A stretch of DNA of 64,000 nucleotides from positions 1 to 64,000 of the forward strand of contig CALMYQ010000225.1 of assembly GCA_937873655.1 (NCBI GenBank), read 5' to 3'. The translations under genes were made by a program, and so were the position numbers. Positions 50,056 through 59,781 of this stretch are shown in pieces; the first letter of the stretch is position 1; every line of letters begins with the position of its first letter. The notes under the pieces are model-generated. The model was not told the origin of the DNA. It saw only the letters and a program-made list of their open reading frames with translations, and did not search any database. Source of the stretch: an uncultured Lewinella sp. Lineage in GTDB: Bacteria; Bacteroidota; Bacteroidia; Chitinophagales; Saprospiraceae.

Positions 50056-53000
50056 TCACTTCGTCAGATCCCAGACCCAGTTTCCCTGCGAGTCGAAATA
50101 CCCGATCTTATCGCCCTGTTCTACCCGGAACAGGCCCTGGCCGACGTAAGAAATGAACTCGTAATCCGGTTTGACGATCAGCTCGCCTTCGAGGTTGGAG
50201 AGTCCGTTGAAGCCCTCAATGCGGACCTTGGCGTAACCGTTCTGGAAATCCTCGATGCGGTCGTACTTGGGGGGGATGATGGCAATGCCCCGCTGGTTGA
50301 TGATCCCCCATTTGCCGTTGATCTGAACGACGGCGACGCCATGGTGGAACTCGCGGGCCCCCTGATAATAGCCGTTGTAGAGGTCCGATTTTTCCGTGAT
50401 ATAATAGAATCTGTATTTTTCATCCCGGACCAGCCCCCTGCCTTCCTGAAACTTCAGCAGCCGGTCTACCTCCGGGGGCATGACAATGTTGCCTTCCAGG
50501 TCGACCAATCCCGCATTCTTAATGCCCTGATAAACGACAGCCCGCTCACCGGCGTAATCCTGACAGCGCGTAAACTGGAATGGTGTTGCCAGGCTGCCGG
50601 TCCGGTCGATGTATCCGCATTGTCCCTTGAGGTAAGCGGCCGCCCGCCCGCTCGAAAAGGCGGATACCTTGTCATAGACATCCGGGATCACGAGCGTGCC
50701 CGTGGTGTCGATAAACCCGTATCCGTTCTTGTATTTGACCGCAGCCATCCCCTCGCTGAAGGAATCGATGGCCAGGTAGTCATCGGACGTGATCTTTTCA
50801 CCCCGGAAATTGATGACCCCGTACCGGATCCGGTCCCGCCCGTACCGGACAACAGCCAATCCGTGGCGGTTAAATTCATCGATATTGGAATAAGCCGGCC
50901 GGTCTACATATTTGCCGGTTTTGTCGATCAGGCCGTACTTGCTCTTATCCACGACGCGGGCTACGCCGAAAGCAAAGTCAAAAGCCTTTTCAAATTTGGA
51001 AGGGATCACCATTTCATCCTGCGGATTGATGAAACCGGCCCCTTTTTCGTCGTACACCCAGGCGAGGCCTTCCTTGAAATTCCCGGCGCGCCGGTATTTG
51101 AAGTCGATGGCCACATCGCCCTGTTTGTCGATAAAACCCCATTTGTACCCCAGCTTGACGGCTGCCAGGCCCTGGCTGAAATCCCGGACCTCCCGGAAGC
51201 GACAGGGGATCACCTCGATGCCGTCGGCGTTGACGAATCCCCACATGCCGTTGCGTTTCACGGCCAGGCGGCCTTCGGCAAAAGAGCCGATCTCATCGTA
51301 GGTGGCGTTGACGGCGATCCGGCCCAGGGTATCGATCAGGCCGTATTTAGGCTCCTGGACGTAAACGCGGACGATCTTGTTGTCGGTATTTTCCAGGAAC
51401 TCAATGCCGTCGTATTTGCAGGGAATGAGGTTTTTGCCTTTGGAATTGACCAGGCCCCATTTCCCGTCGCTGGCCACGATGCCTACGTTATTGACCAGGT
51501 CGAAAGCGAAGGAGAATCGCGGTTCAACCACCATGGTCCCCAGCGTATCCATATATCCCCATTCGCAATTCTCGCAGATCAGCGCCGCGTCTTCCCGGAA
51601 GAGCTGGTCGTATTGCGTATAATCGGTCATGTTGCTGGGGGAGAGCCATTCGGCCAGGTTATCGCGGAGTTTTCCGAGGCTAAATTTTTCCTTGAGGCTG
51701 GCCGACATCCGGCCGCGAACGCTGACCCGGGCCGTTCCGTCTGAAAAATCGCCAATATAGGCCATATCCTTTTTGATGATGCGCCCGATCCGGTCGACGA
51801 GGCCGAAGCGGCCGTTGGAAAATATGCACCGGGCAGCAGGCAAGCCCTTTCTGAAATCGTCAAAGCGGATATCCCAGAAATCAATTTCGGTAACCGGCAA
51901 TCCGACCTCATTGTTGACAAGGCCGAAGATCATGTCGAACTGGAAGGTAGACCGCTCGAATTCGTATTTATTGAATTGTTCGATGCCCACCAGGGTAAAA
52001 CCGAGGTCTTTTTCCACCTGGATATAATGGAACTTCGGCTCGATCTGGATACCGCCGTCGGACATTCTGCGCAGCCCCCACCGGTCGGCTACCGGCGAGT
52101 AAAACCATTCGAAATTATCCAGCAGCAGGTCGCCTTCGGCTTGCTGACCCTCCGGTGCGCTTTTGGCGTCCTGTTTGCCGCCGATCCTGATGGTAAAGTG
52201 TTTGGAGAAATTGCTTTCGTCGACGAGGTTGCCGTCGTCGTCAAAATGGTACAACGTCAGCGATTCTTTTCCGCCTTCCTCGCCGATATAGGCTTTGGCC
52301 TGCCCGGCTTCCACTTCAACGCGCTGATACCTGGGCGGGACGATCTCCTGGCCTTTTACGTTGGCCACCCCGAAGAGGCCGTCCTTTTTGATGAGGCAAA
52401 CCTTATTTCGCAAAGGAGCGATATAATCGTAGGCCATCGGGATGATCACCTCGTTCTCCCCTTTCGCCACGCCCCAGCGCCCCTGTTGGTTGACGCGGAA
52501 CAGCTGGTTGTCATACGGCTGGATCTCCATGTACCGCGGGCTGAAAACGAGGTTGCCGCACCAGTCCATCAGGCCAAGCCGGCGGTCTTTCTTAACCAGT
52601 ACGTATTTGCGGCTGAAGCTGTAAAATTCATCGTATTCGCCCTGGCTCAGGATCTGGTTGCAGGGGATGGAGTAGAGGGAGAGATGGTTGTTGGCCACCA
52701 GCTTGACGTATTGGTCGGTCAGGCGCCGGAAACTGTCATATTTCGGGGGGACTACCTGCTGACCCTCCCGGTCGATGGCGCCCCATTGAGCGCCGGTCCG
52801 GAAAAACAGGAGACTGTCGTTGAAAATCCGGATTTCCTGTGAGGTATTGCCCAGGATTTCCCGCCCCCGGTCCGTGATGACGCCCAGCTGATCGCTGCGC
52901 CGCGTAATGAAAAAACCTTCGGGCTCCTGCATGATCTCATCGTATCGCGGCGGGATCACCTGCGTGCCGTTTTCCCGGATCACACCCCATTTGCCGTCCT

Positions 53001-53388
53001 TGACGAAACCCAGAAAATCGTTGTCCCACAGCTCCACTTTATTGTAGCCTTTGGGCAATATAACCTTACCCTGGAGATTGACCACCATCCATTCTCCGAG
53101 GTCCATAACTGCAATCAAAGTGGAATCGAGCACCTTGAGGTCCTCGTATCTGGGAGGTACGACTTCTTTGCCGGACTTATCCAGCAAACCCACACCGCCG
53201 TCACGCTGCATGACCGCGTAGCCGAAAGCCTTGAATTCACCAATGGCTTCGTACCTGGGGGCCAGGACAATTTGACCTTCAGCGTCGATCAAGCCCCATT
53301 TTTTATCCTGCTTGACCGGGAAATATTGCTGGGGCCAGATTTTTCCTCCCAACACGAGCAATAAACAGAGTAACCCTATTTTGCGCAT
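50056..53388 (-). CDS. Giant WG-repeat protein
   Basis: A 1110-residue exported protein composed almost wholly of about 26 WG repeats of the type KWGLIDxxGxxxxxPxY(D/E), each roughly 25-60 residues. A signal peptide (MRKIGLLCLLLVLGGKIW) follows the ATG at 53388; the frame upstream to 53463 has no signal and is rejected. WG repeats form beta-rich solenoids thought to bind proteins or cell-surface ligands. No catalytic domain and no T9SS tail were found, so the location (periplasm or outer-membrane surface) is open. Single gene; the neighbours give no clue. Confidence 0.9.
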   Translation of the reverse strand: MRKIGLLCLLLVLGGKIWPQQYFPVKQDKKWGLIDAEGQIVLAPRYEAIGEFKAFGYAVMQRDGGVGLLDKSGKEVVPPRYEDLKVLDSTLIAVMDLGEWMVVNLQGKVILPKGYNKVELWDNDFLGFVKDGKWGVIRENGTQVIPPRYDEIMQEPEGFFITRRSDQLGVITDRGREILGNTSQEIRIFNDSLLFFRTGAQWGAIDREGQQVVPPKYDSFRRLTDQYVKLVANNHLSLYSIPCNQILSQGEYDEFYSFSRKYVLVKKDRRLGLMDWCGNLVFSPRYMEIQPYDNQLFRVNQQGRWGVAKGENEVIIPMAYDYIAPLRNKVCLIKKDGLFGVANVKGQEIVPPRYQRVEVEAGQAKAYIGEEGGKESLTLYHFDDDGNLVDESNFSKHFTIRIGGKQDAKSAPEGQQAEGDLLLDNFEWFYSPVADRWGLRRMSDGGIQIEPKFHYIQVEKDLGFTLVGIEQFNKYEFERSTFQFDMIFGLVNNEVGLPVTEIDFWDIRFDDFRKGLPAARCIFSNGRFGLVDRIGRIIKKDMAYIGDFSDGTARVSVRGRMSASLKEKFSLGKLRDNLAEWLSPSNMTDYTQYDQLFREDAALICENCEWGYMDTLGTMVVEPRFSFAFDLVNNVGIVASDGKWGLVNSKGKNLIPCKYDGIEFLENTDNKIVRVYVQEPKYGLIDTLGRIAVNATYDEIGSFAEGRLAVKRNGMWGFVNADGIEVIPCRFREVRDFSQGLAAVKLGYKWGFIDKQGDVAIDFKYRRAGNFKEGLAWVYDEKGAGFINPQDEMVIPSKFEKAFDFAFGVARVVDKSKYGLIDKTGKYVDRPAYSNIDEFNRHGLAVVRYGRDRIRYGVINFRGEKITSDDYLAIDSFSEGMAAVKYKNGYGFIDTTGTLVIPDVYDKVSAFSSGRAAAYLKGQCGYIDRTGSLATPFQFTRCQDYAGERAVVYQGIKNAGLVDLEGNIVMPPEVDRLLKFQEGRGLVRDEKYRFYYITEKSDLYNGYYQGAREFHHGVAVVQINGKWGIINQRGIAIIPPKYDRIEDFQNGYAKVRIEGFNGLSNLEGELIVKPDYEFISYVGQGLFRVEQGDKIGYFDSQGNWVWDLTK

Positions 53389-53550
53389 AAATCGATTGGG
53401 TGTACGTTTGAAAAAAACGCATTTACGGGTGTTTAATTGCGGGAAAATACCAGTGATCGGCAATTTAATATCGCAAAATGGGAATAAAGTTACAGTCCGG
53501 CAAGCACCAATTTTGCTACGGCAGGTTTTGTTTGCCGAACGACACTCGCC

Positions 53551-53675
53551 GGTTGCCAGTGGTTAGTTGTCAGTGGTCAGTGGTCAGTGGTCAGTTGTCA
53601 GTTGTCAGTTGTCAGTGGTCAGTGGTCAGTGGTCAGTGGTTGGTAACTGAGCGAAGCCGAAGTTCAGTGGTCAGG
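53551..53675. repeat. GGTCAGT/TGTCAGT heptamer array with flanking block
   Basis: About 12 units (the reverse strand of the TGACAAC type), followed by GGTAACTGAGCGAAGCCGAAG, the reverse complement of the block seen next to the arrays at 38398 and 58277. Confidence 0.88.
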
Positions 53676-53697
53676 TATGAAGGCGTAACCGGGGGGG

Positions 53698-54237
53698 TCA
53701 ACCCCATTTAATCTCGCGGTCGATATGCCATTTTCCGTTCTCATGGTGCAATAAGGTCAGTGCGACGGCCTGGAATATGCGCTGATACTTCAGACCGGAA
53801 TAATAATCCCAGGCTTTGGGGAAAACAGCCTTATCCAGGTCCTTGAATGCGACGGTCATGTGGGGGTGAAATGGCTGGGCATGCTCTTTTTCCAGGCTTA
53901 GTTGGTCTTTCAGCGTGGCGACCAGCCGTTTTTCCAGACTTTGCAGGTCGGCGTTTTCCACCACATCCACATAGATGACCCGGGGAGCGAAAGCGTTGAA
54001 GTTCTTTAGTTCAATCCAGAACGTTTTTTCACGGGCGGCAAAATTTTCCATAGTCCGGACGAGCTCGCGGTACCGGGCGGTTTCCCATTTGAACGGCGGG
54101 AAAACGGTGATATGAGGCGGGGAGGTCAGCGCCCGCGAGGCGTTAAAATACCTGGCCGCATGTTCCTTGAACGCGGTGACCTCTTCCCGGATCTCAGGAC
54201 CCGGCAATATGGCCATAAAGAACAGCGGGTCATTCAT
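53698..54237 (-). CDS. 2'-5' RNA ligase/phosphodiesterase family protein
   Basis: A 179-residue protein starting at the ATG at 54237 (MNDPLFFMAILPGP). It has the two HxT/S-type motifs of the 2H superfamily: PHITVFPPF near residue 45 and PHMTVAFKDL near 125. 2H enzymes cleave or ligate 2'-linked phosphodiesters. The longer frame upstream runs into pyrC and was rejected. It lies 22 bp downstream of pyrC and is probably cotranscribed with it. Confidence 0.83.
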   Translation of the reverse strand: MNDPLFFMAILPGPEIREEVTAFKEHAARYFNASRALTSPPHITVFPPFKWETARYRELVRTMENFAAREKTFWIELKNFNAFAPRVIYVDVVENADLQSLEKRLVATLKDQLSLEKEHAQPFHPHMTVAFKDLDKAVFPKAWDYYSGLKYQRIFQAVALTLLHHENGKWHIDREIKWG

Positions 54238-54259
54238 GGTATGGCATGCGTTTTGAAGG

Positions 54260-55597
54260 TTATCGCCGGTCGAAAGACAATCTTTTTCCGGGAGTGCCGT
54301 CGAAGAAAACGCCGTCCTGCCAGGCCAGGTGGCCGCTGACAATGGTTGCTTCAACGAACCCTTTGAATTTGTGGCCTTCAAAAGGCGACCATCCGCATTT
54401 GTAGAAAATGTTGTCTTTTTCGACAGTCCAATCCCGGTCCGGATCGAGGATCACAAGATCCGCCCAGAAGCCTTCCTCGATATAGCCGCGCCGGTCGATC
54501 TGGAAGCAGACAGCCGGGGCATGGCACATTTTCTCGACGATTCGTTCCAGGGTGATCCGCCCCTGCCGGTAGAATTCCAGCATTACGTTGAGGGTGTGTT
54601 GCACCAGCGGCACCCCGGACGGCGCCTGGAAGTAATTCCCTTGTTTTTCCTCCCAGGTATGCGGCGCGTGGTCGGTCGCAATGATGTCGAGCCGGTTGTC
54701 GAGCAAAGCCGGGAAAAGGGCTTCCTGGTGGCTTTTATCCTTGATAGCCGGGTTGCACTTGATCTGCGATCCCAACCGGGCGTAATCATCGCGGTTGAAA
54801 TACAGGTGATGGACGCACACCTCCGCCGTGATCCGCTTTTGTTCCAGCGGGATGTCGTTCCGGAAAAGGGCCAGTTCGTCCGCAGTGGAAATATGGAGGA
54901 TATGAAGCCTCGTGTTGTGCCGTTTGGCCAGATCAACCGCCATGGAAGACGATAGCAGGCACCCTTCTACGCTGCGGATCAGCGGGTGGCAGTCGATGGG
55001 AATGTCTTCGCCGTACCGCTGCCGGTAAATTTCCGTATTGGCCCGAATGGTAGTCTCGTCTTCGCAATGGGTAGCGACCAGGATCGGGGCGTTGGCGAAT
55101 ATGGACTCAAGGGTGTTCGGGTTGTCGACCAGCATATTGCCCGTGCTGGAGCCCATGAATACCTTGATGCCGCAGACGGTTTCGGGGTCGGTCCGGAGCA
55201 CTTCCTCCAGGTTGTCGTTGCCGGCGCCCATGAAGAATGAATAATTGGCCAGTGAATTGGCGGCGGCAATGGCGTACTTGTCGGCCAGCAATTCCTGGGT
55301 CAGGGCGGGCGGTTTGGTATTGGGCATTTCCATAAAGGAAGTCACCCCGCCGGCAACGGCCGCCCTCGATTCCGTGAAGATCTCGGCCTTATGGGTCAGC
55401 CCCGGCTCCCGGAAGTGGACCTGGTCGTCGATGATCCCGGGCAGAAGGTACTTGCCGGAAAGGTCCATCTCAAGGTCGGCATCCCTGTCGATGGAAGGCG
55501 CGATCTGCTGGATGAAGCCGTCCGATATGAATACATCAGCCGGAAAAATGCGGCCTTTGTTGACCAATTGTGCGTTTCGCAGGAGAATGGATGACAT
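54260..55597 (-). CDS. pyrC: Dihydroorotase
   Basis: Cyclises carbamoyl-aspartate in pyrimidine synthesis. The 445-residue length and IDDQVHFREPGLTHKAEI near residue 57 mark class I. The metal motif is DxHxR-like, written here DQVHFRE. ATHCEDE near 176, and ATDHAPHTWEEK near 308 follow. The order fits an active amidohydrolase, so it is not one of the inactive homologs. Start ATG at 55597; the RNA-ligase-like gene follows at 22 bp. Confidence 0.93.
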   Translation of the reverse strand: MSSILLRNAQLVNKGRIFPADVFISDGFIQQIAPSIDRDADLEMDLSGKYLLPGIIDDQVHFREPGLTHKAEIFTESRAAVAGGVTSFMEMPNTKPPALTQELLADKYAIAAANSLANYSFFMGAGNDNLEEVLRTDPETVCGIKVFMGSSTGNMLVDNPNTLESIFANAPILVATHCEDETTIRANTEIYRQRYGEDIPIDCHPLIRSVEGCLLSSSMAVDLAKRHNTRLHILHISTADELALFRNDIPLEQKRITAEVCVHHLYFNRDDYARLGSQIKCNPAIKDKSHQEALFPALLDNRLDIIATDHAPHTWEEKQGNYFQAPSGVPLVQHTLNVMLEFYRQGRITLERIVEKMCHAPAVCFQIDRRGYIEEGFWADLVILDPDRDWTVEKDNIFYKCGWSPFEGHKFKGFVEATIVSGHLAWQDGVFFDGTPGKRLSFDRR

Positions 55598-55600
55598 GTG

Positions 55601-55670
55601 TTATGTTGGTTTATGGTTGTTAATTTTGGTTTATGGTTGTTAATTTTGGTTTATGGTGGTTTATGGTGGT
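55601..55670. repeat. 10-bp minisatellite TTATGGTKGT/TAATTTTGGT
   Basis: Seven decamer units between the pyrC and purK starts, also readable as two 20-bp repeats (55611-55650) and two TTATGGTGGT. A reversed, related patch lies at about 55713-55733 (ACCATTAACAATAATAAACC). The rest of 55598-55912 holds TCAATCGAA repeats and the purK promoter. Confidence 0.8.
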
Positions 55671-55884
55671 TTGGTTTGACATCGAAAACAAACTACATTA
55701 AACGGAAACAAACAACCATTAACAATAATAAACCCCCGAAAGGGTGTTGGGCGAAAATAGGAAGGTTTTTTTATTTTGAAGAATCGAACCAATCCCCACC
55801 TTCGTAACGCCTGTAGCGTTACTACGATGGGCGGAGGAACCAATCGGATCAATCGAACCAATCGAATCAATAAATATATTTCAA

Positions 55885-55892
55885 TAGTTTTG
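55885..55892 (+). promoter_or_regulatory. Bacteroidota -7 box for purK
   Basis: TAGTTTTG, 20 bp before the purK GTG start. Confidence 0.5.
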
Positions 55893-55912
55893 CGGCATAA
55901 AATCATATACGC

Positions 55913-57064
55913 GTGAAGATCGATCAGAAAACAGGTATTCTGGGGGGCGGCCAATTGGGGAAGATGCTGGCATTAGCAGCTGGCAAATGGCACCTTCCGC
56001 TTTGGGCGCTGGACGCCGATGCGAACTTTCCGGCTGCGCCGTATGTGCCCCGGTTTGTAGAGGGTGATTTCAAAAACAAGGAAGACGTCCTCGCATTCGG
56101 CCGGGAGGTGGATGTACTGACCATCGAGATCGAGCATGTGAATATTGAAGCGCTTCATCAATTGGAAGCAGAGGGAAAGCGCATTCATCCCAGGCCGGGA
56201 GCCTTGGAAATCATCAAGGACAAGGGGCGGCAGAAGCAGTTTTTTGCGGATCATGATTTTCCAACTGCTCCGTTTACGGTATTCGAAGATGAAAAAGCGC
56301 TGCTTCGGGCCGTGGAGGCCGGTGAGGTGGCCTTTCCGTTCGTACAAAAAACGACCACTGCCGGGTATGACGGTCGCGGCGTATCGATCATCCGGTCGGT
56401 AGAAGACCTGGAGACCCGGCTGCTGGAAGGGACTTGCCTGGCGGAAGAACTTGCGCCGATCGATAAGGAACTGGCCGTCATTGCCGCCCGGAATGAAAGA
56501 GGCGAGCTGGCCGCCTTTCCCGCTGTTGAAATGGTGTTCAACCCGGATGCCAACCTGGTGGAGCTGCTGCTTTGCCCGGCCCAGATATCCCCGGCCGTGG
56601 AAGCGGCGGCGGAAAACCTGGCCAAGGCCGTTATCGAAGCCTTTGACATCTGCGGTTTGCTGGCCGTTGAGTTATTTCTCACCAAAAACGGGGAAATATG
56701 GGTCAATGAAGTCGCGCCCCGGCCCCACAACAGCGGGCATCATACCATTGAAGCCTGTGTGACTTCCCAGTTTGAACAACACCTTCGCGGCGTGCTCAAC
56801 TGGCCGCTGGGGAGCACCGAACTGGTCCGGCCCGCAGCGATGGTCAACCTGCTCGGCGCTGAAGGGTATGAGGGCGCTCCCGTGTTTGAGGGCCTGGAAG
56901 AATGCCTGCGCACGCCCGGCGTATATGTGCACAATTACGGCAAAACCACGACCAAACCTTTCCGGAAAATGGGCCATGTGACGGTTGTCGGGAAAACCGT
57001 ACAGGAAGTCCTGCACAAAGCCCATTGGGTGAAGGACCATTTACGGGTGATTGCAGCTTCTTAG
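55913..57064 (+). CDS. purK: N5-carboxyaminoimidazole ribonucleotide synthase
   Basis: ATP-grasp enzyme carboxylating AIR in purine synthesis. The 383-residue protein starts at a GTG (KIDQKTGILGGGQLGKMLALAA), where GGGQLGKM is the family N-terminus. QKTTTAGYDGRGVSII near 147 is the ATP-grasp loop and EVAPRPHNSGHHTIEA near 265 the metal/phosphate motif. Usually paired with purE, which is not adjacent here. The GTG is forced by the promoter and lack of a nearby ATG. Confidence 0.93.
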   Translation: MKIDQKTGILGGGQLGKMLALAAGKWHLPLWALDADANFPAAPYVPRFVEGDFKNKEDVLAFGREVDVLTIEIEHVNIEALHQLEAEGKRIHPRPGALEIIKDKGRQKQFFADHDFPTAPFTVFEDEKALLRAVEAGEVAFPFVQKTTTAGYDGRGVSIIRSVEDLETRLLEGTCLAEELAPIDKELAVIAARNERGELAAFPAVEMVFNPDANLVELLLCPAQISPAVEAAAENLAKAVIEAFDICGLLAVELFLTKNGEIWVNEVAPRPHNSGHHTIEACVTSQFEQHLRGVLNWPLGSTELVRPAAMVNLLGAEGYEGAPVFEGLEECLRTPGVYVHNYGKTTTKPFRKMGHVTVVGKTVQEVLHKAHWVKDHLRVIAAS

Positions 57065-57181
57065 GCCACCTTTGGGCGCATCACCACATTTCTTAACCTA
57101 CATTATTGCATCCGGCGCCTTTTCTGCCCCAACTTTGTGCTGTCATTCTTGTTATAGTATCGGTTTCAACAAAAAACAGAC

Positions 57182-57763
57182 ATGAAAAGCATATTGGCCA
57201 AAGAAGCCCAAACGGATCACCCCGTATTGAGCCAGATCAAAAAAAGGTGGAGCGCCCGGTCTTTTTCGGACAAGCCCATTGCCGACCAGCAAATGAATAC
57301 CCTTTTTGAAGCGGCCTCCTGGGCTGCCAGTTCCAATAATGAGCAGCCGTGGGAATATTACTATGCGCATCGCGGCACGGAAGGTTTTCAGCAGATATGG
57401 GATACGATGATGCCCGGTAACCGGCCCTGGGCGCATAACGCGGCGGTGTTGGTGGTAGCGGTAGCCAGGAAAACGTTTGCCGCAACAGGCGGCTTTAACG
57501 CATCCGCAGAACACGATCTGGGCATGGCCAACGCCCATTTGTTGCTCCAGGCGGTATCTCTGGAAATATTTGCCCACCAGATCGGCGGCTTCGACAAGGG
57601 TAAAATGGCGGATTTACTGGGGCTGGATGACCACCAGGCGCCGCTCTGCATCATCGCCCTGGGCTACCTCGATGAGCCGGAAAAACTGGAAGAACCCTAC
57701 CGGACCCGCGAATTGACGCCCAGAAAACGGAAAGGGATCAGCGAATTTGCCCATCTGTACTGA
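57182..57763 (+). CDS. Nitroreductase-family protein
   Basis: A 193-residue FMN-binding protein. RWSARSFSDKPI near residue 22 is the N-terminal flavin motif, AASWAASSNNEQPWEYY near 40 the PSSxNxQPW-like motif, and IALGYLDEPEKLEEPYR near 160 the C-terminal block. It should reduce nitro groups or quinones with NAD(P)H; the physiological substrate is unknown. Its TGA overlaps the ATG of a decayed ATPase fragment by one base. Confidence 0.87.
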   Translation: MKSILAKEAQTDHPVLSQIKKRWSARSFSDKPIADQQMNTLFEAASWAASSNNEQPWEYYYAHRGTEGFQQIWDTMMPGNRPWAHNAAVLVVAVARKTFAATGGFNASAEHDLGMANAHLLLQAVSLEIFAHQIGGFDKGKMADLLGLDDHQAPLCIIALGYLDEPEKLEEPYRTRELTPRKRKGISEFAHLY

Positions 57764-58252
57764 TGTATGAATTGCACGGCCTGTCCTTCCGGGAATACCT
57801 GGAATTGAGTAACTTTCAAACCAAATTTGACTCAACTGGCCCAAAAAGCGGATATTCATAGGAATACTGTTCTCAATTACCTGATCTATCTTGAAAACGC
57901 CCGTTTAATCAGGTTGGTGCAAGCAAAGGGCGCAGGTATATCGATACTGCACAAGCCTGGAAAAATTTATCTGAATAATAGTAATCTTGCTTTTGCGCTT
58001 GCAACTGACGTGCCGAATATGGGGACATTGCGGGAAACATTTTTTGCATCCCAAGTTGGAGTAAATCATTCGCTGACCATTCCGGACGAAGGAGATTTTC
58101 TGGTTGATGGCAAGATCTTATTTGAAATTGGGGGGCAACAAAAATCTCACCGGCAAATAGCCGATCTTAACAATAGTTATGTTATCCGGGATGGAATCGA
58201 ATTCGCAGTTGGGAAAAAACTCCCTCTGTGGTTGTTTGGCTTCCTGTACTGA
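57763..58252 (+). pseudogene. Remnant of an AAA_14/DUF4143 ATPase
   Basis: The frame from the ATG at 57763 reads MYELHGLSFREYLELSNFQ, a motif of these ~400-residue ATPases. The sequence then jumps frame near 57826 to QLAQKADIHRNTVLNYLIYLENARLIRLV, the DUF4143 HTH part, and runs to IRDGIEFAVGKKLPLWLFGFLY. The Walker A/B domain and about 100 residues in the middle are missing. These ATPases are often selfish or regulatory; this copy is dead. Confidence 0.75.
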
Positions 58253-58257
58253 TTTTC

Positions 58258-58333
58258 AGCTTCGCTCAGTTACCAACAACTGACAACTGCCAACTGACAA
58301 CTGACAACTGACAACTGAAGACTGCCAACTGAC
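58258..58333. repeat. Heptamer array with GCTTCGCTCAGTTACC block
   Basis: AGCTTCGCTCAGTTACC (58258-58274) is followed by CAACTGA/CAACTGC units to the sucC stop. Same composite as at 38367-38483 and 53551-53675. Confidence 0.85.
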
Positions 58334-59535
58334 TATTGAAGCACCTCGCTCACCAGGTCCGCAGCCTCCTGCAACAGGATGGCCGAACGCACTTTGAGTC
58401 CGGATTCATCGATGATCTTTTTAGCCAGGTCGGCATTGGTGCCCTGCAAGCGTACAATGATGGGCACTTTGATGTCGCCGATGTTTTTGTAGGCATCCAC
58501 CACGCCTTGCGCTACGCGGTCGCAGCGTACGATCCCACCGAAGATATTGATCAGAATGGCCTTCACGCGCGGGTCGCGCAGGATGATGCGGAAGGCATTT
58601 TCTACCCGTTTGGCATCGGCCGTACCGCCAACGTCGAGGAAGTTGGCCGGTTCCCCTCCGGAGAGTTTGATGATATCCATGGTGGCCATGGCCAGGCCGG
58701 CGCCGTTCACCATGCAACCGACATTGCCGTCGAGTTTGACGTAGTTGAGCCCGAAATCCTTGGCTTCGACCTCGGTGGGATCTTCCTCATCCAGGTCGCG
58801 CATTTCGGCTAAATCGGGGTGGCGGTAAAGCGCATTATCGTCCAGGGATACCTTGCAATCGACGGCTATTACTTTGCCTTCACCGGTTACCAGGCAGGGG
58901 TTGATCTCAAATAGCGAAGCATCTGCACCCAGGAAAGCAGAGTATAAAGAGCCCACGAATCTGACCATTTCCTTGAAGGCCTGGCCGCTCAGTCCCAGGT
59001 TGAAGGCTACCTTGCGCGCCTGGAACGGCTGAAGGCCCAGCGTCGGGTCTACGTGTTCCTTGAAAACGAGGTGCGGCGTTTTTTCAGCCACTTCCTCGAT
59101 ATCCATCCCGCCTTCGGTGGAATAGATGATGACATTGCGCTTCTTCTGACGGTCCATCAGGATGGACATATAGTATTCCTTGCAGGAGTCGAAATCGGGT
59201 TTGTACGCATCTTCGGCGATGAGCACCTTGCGCACCAGTTTGCCCGGGCCCGTCATGCCGCCCGGGGTTTGCGGGGTTTTCAGCATCATACCCAGGATAT
59301 TGCCGGCTTGTTCCTTCAGCTGGTCGGCATTTTTGACCACCTTGACACCGCCGCCTTTGCCGCGCCCGCCGGCGTGGATCTGGGCTTTGACAATGGCAAA
59401 ATTGGAGCCCGATTGCTCAGCGATCTTCGCGTATGCGGAAGCGGCTTCTTCTACCGTAGCGGCTACAATGCCTTCCTGAACGGCTACGCCGTAGCGCTTG
59501 AGCAGTTCTTTTCCCTGGTATTCGTGTAAATTCAT
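58333..59535 (-). CDS. sucC: Succinyl-CoA synthetase beta subunit
   Basis: Forms succinyl-CoA or nucleoside triphosphate in the TCA cycle with SucD. The 400-residue ATP-grasp protein opens MNLHEYQGKELLKRYGV; residues 45-55 carry KAQIHAGGRGKGGGVK. FEINPCLVTGEGK lies near 212 and NIFGGIVRCDRVAQGV near 320. sucD is not adjacent, a common split in this phylum. It has a TACTTTTG box 25 bp upstream. Confidence 0.95.
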   Translation of the reverse strand: MNLHEYQGKELLKRYGVAVQEGIVAATVEEAASAYAKIAEQSGSNFAIVKAQIHAGGRGKGGGVKVVKNADQLKEQAGNILGMMLKTPQTPGGMTGPGKLVRKVLIAEDAYKPDFDSCKEYYMSILMDRQKKRNVIIYSTEGGMDIEEVAEKTPHLVFKEHVDPTLGLQPFQARKVAFNLGLSGQAFKEMVRFVGSLYSAFLGADASLFEINPCLVTGEGKVIAVDCKVSLDDNALYRHPDLAEMRDLDEEDPTEVEAKDFGLNYVKLDGNVGCMVNGAGLAMATMDIIKLSGGEPANFLDVGGTADAKRVENAFRIILRDPRVKAILINIFGGIVRCDRVAQGVVDAYKNIGDIKVPIIVRLQGTNADLAKKIIDESGLKVRSAILLQEAADLVSEVLQ

Positions 59536-59560
59536 GCGTCCGGTTTGAATTTTTGCGCCC

Positions 59561-59568
59561 CAAAAGTA
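59561..59568 (-). promoter_or_regulatory. Bacteroidota -7 box for sucC
   Basis: The minus strand reads TACTTTTG, 25 bp before the sucC ATG. Confidence 0.5.
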
Positions 59569-59781
59569 GGTATTTTGACCGGTTAATGAAAAATGCCGCC
59601 CGAGTTTTTCACCTGCGGTAATTTTTTCCGGAATTTTGGGGCCGGCGGGAATCGGGGTAGCGCGCAGGATGCCCTGCTATAATGGCCGATCCGACCCTCT
59701 TTCTGGTTTCAACGGGAATTTCATAAAATGACTTTTCGCAGCGGCCTGAAATCGCACGCCGTTTCGAACCAACCGGGATCT

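Noticed and set aside
53389..53463. Longer start for the WG-repeat protein
   Set aside because: The extension has no signal peptide; the ATG at 53388 opens a clear one.
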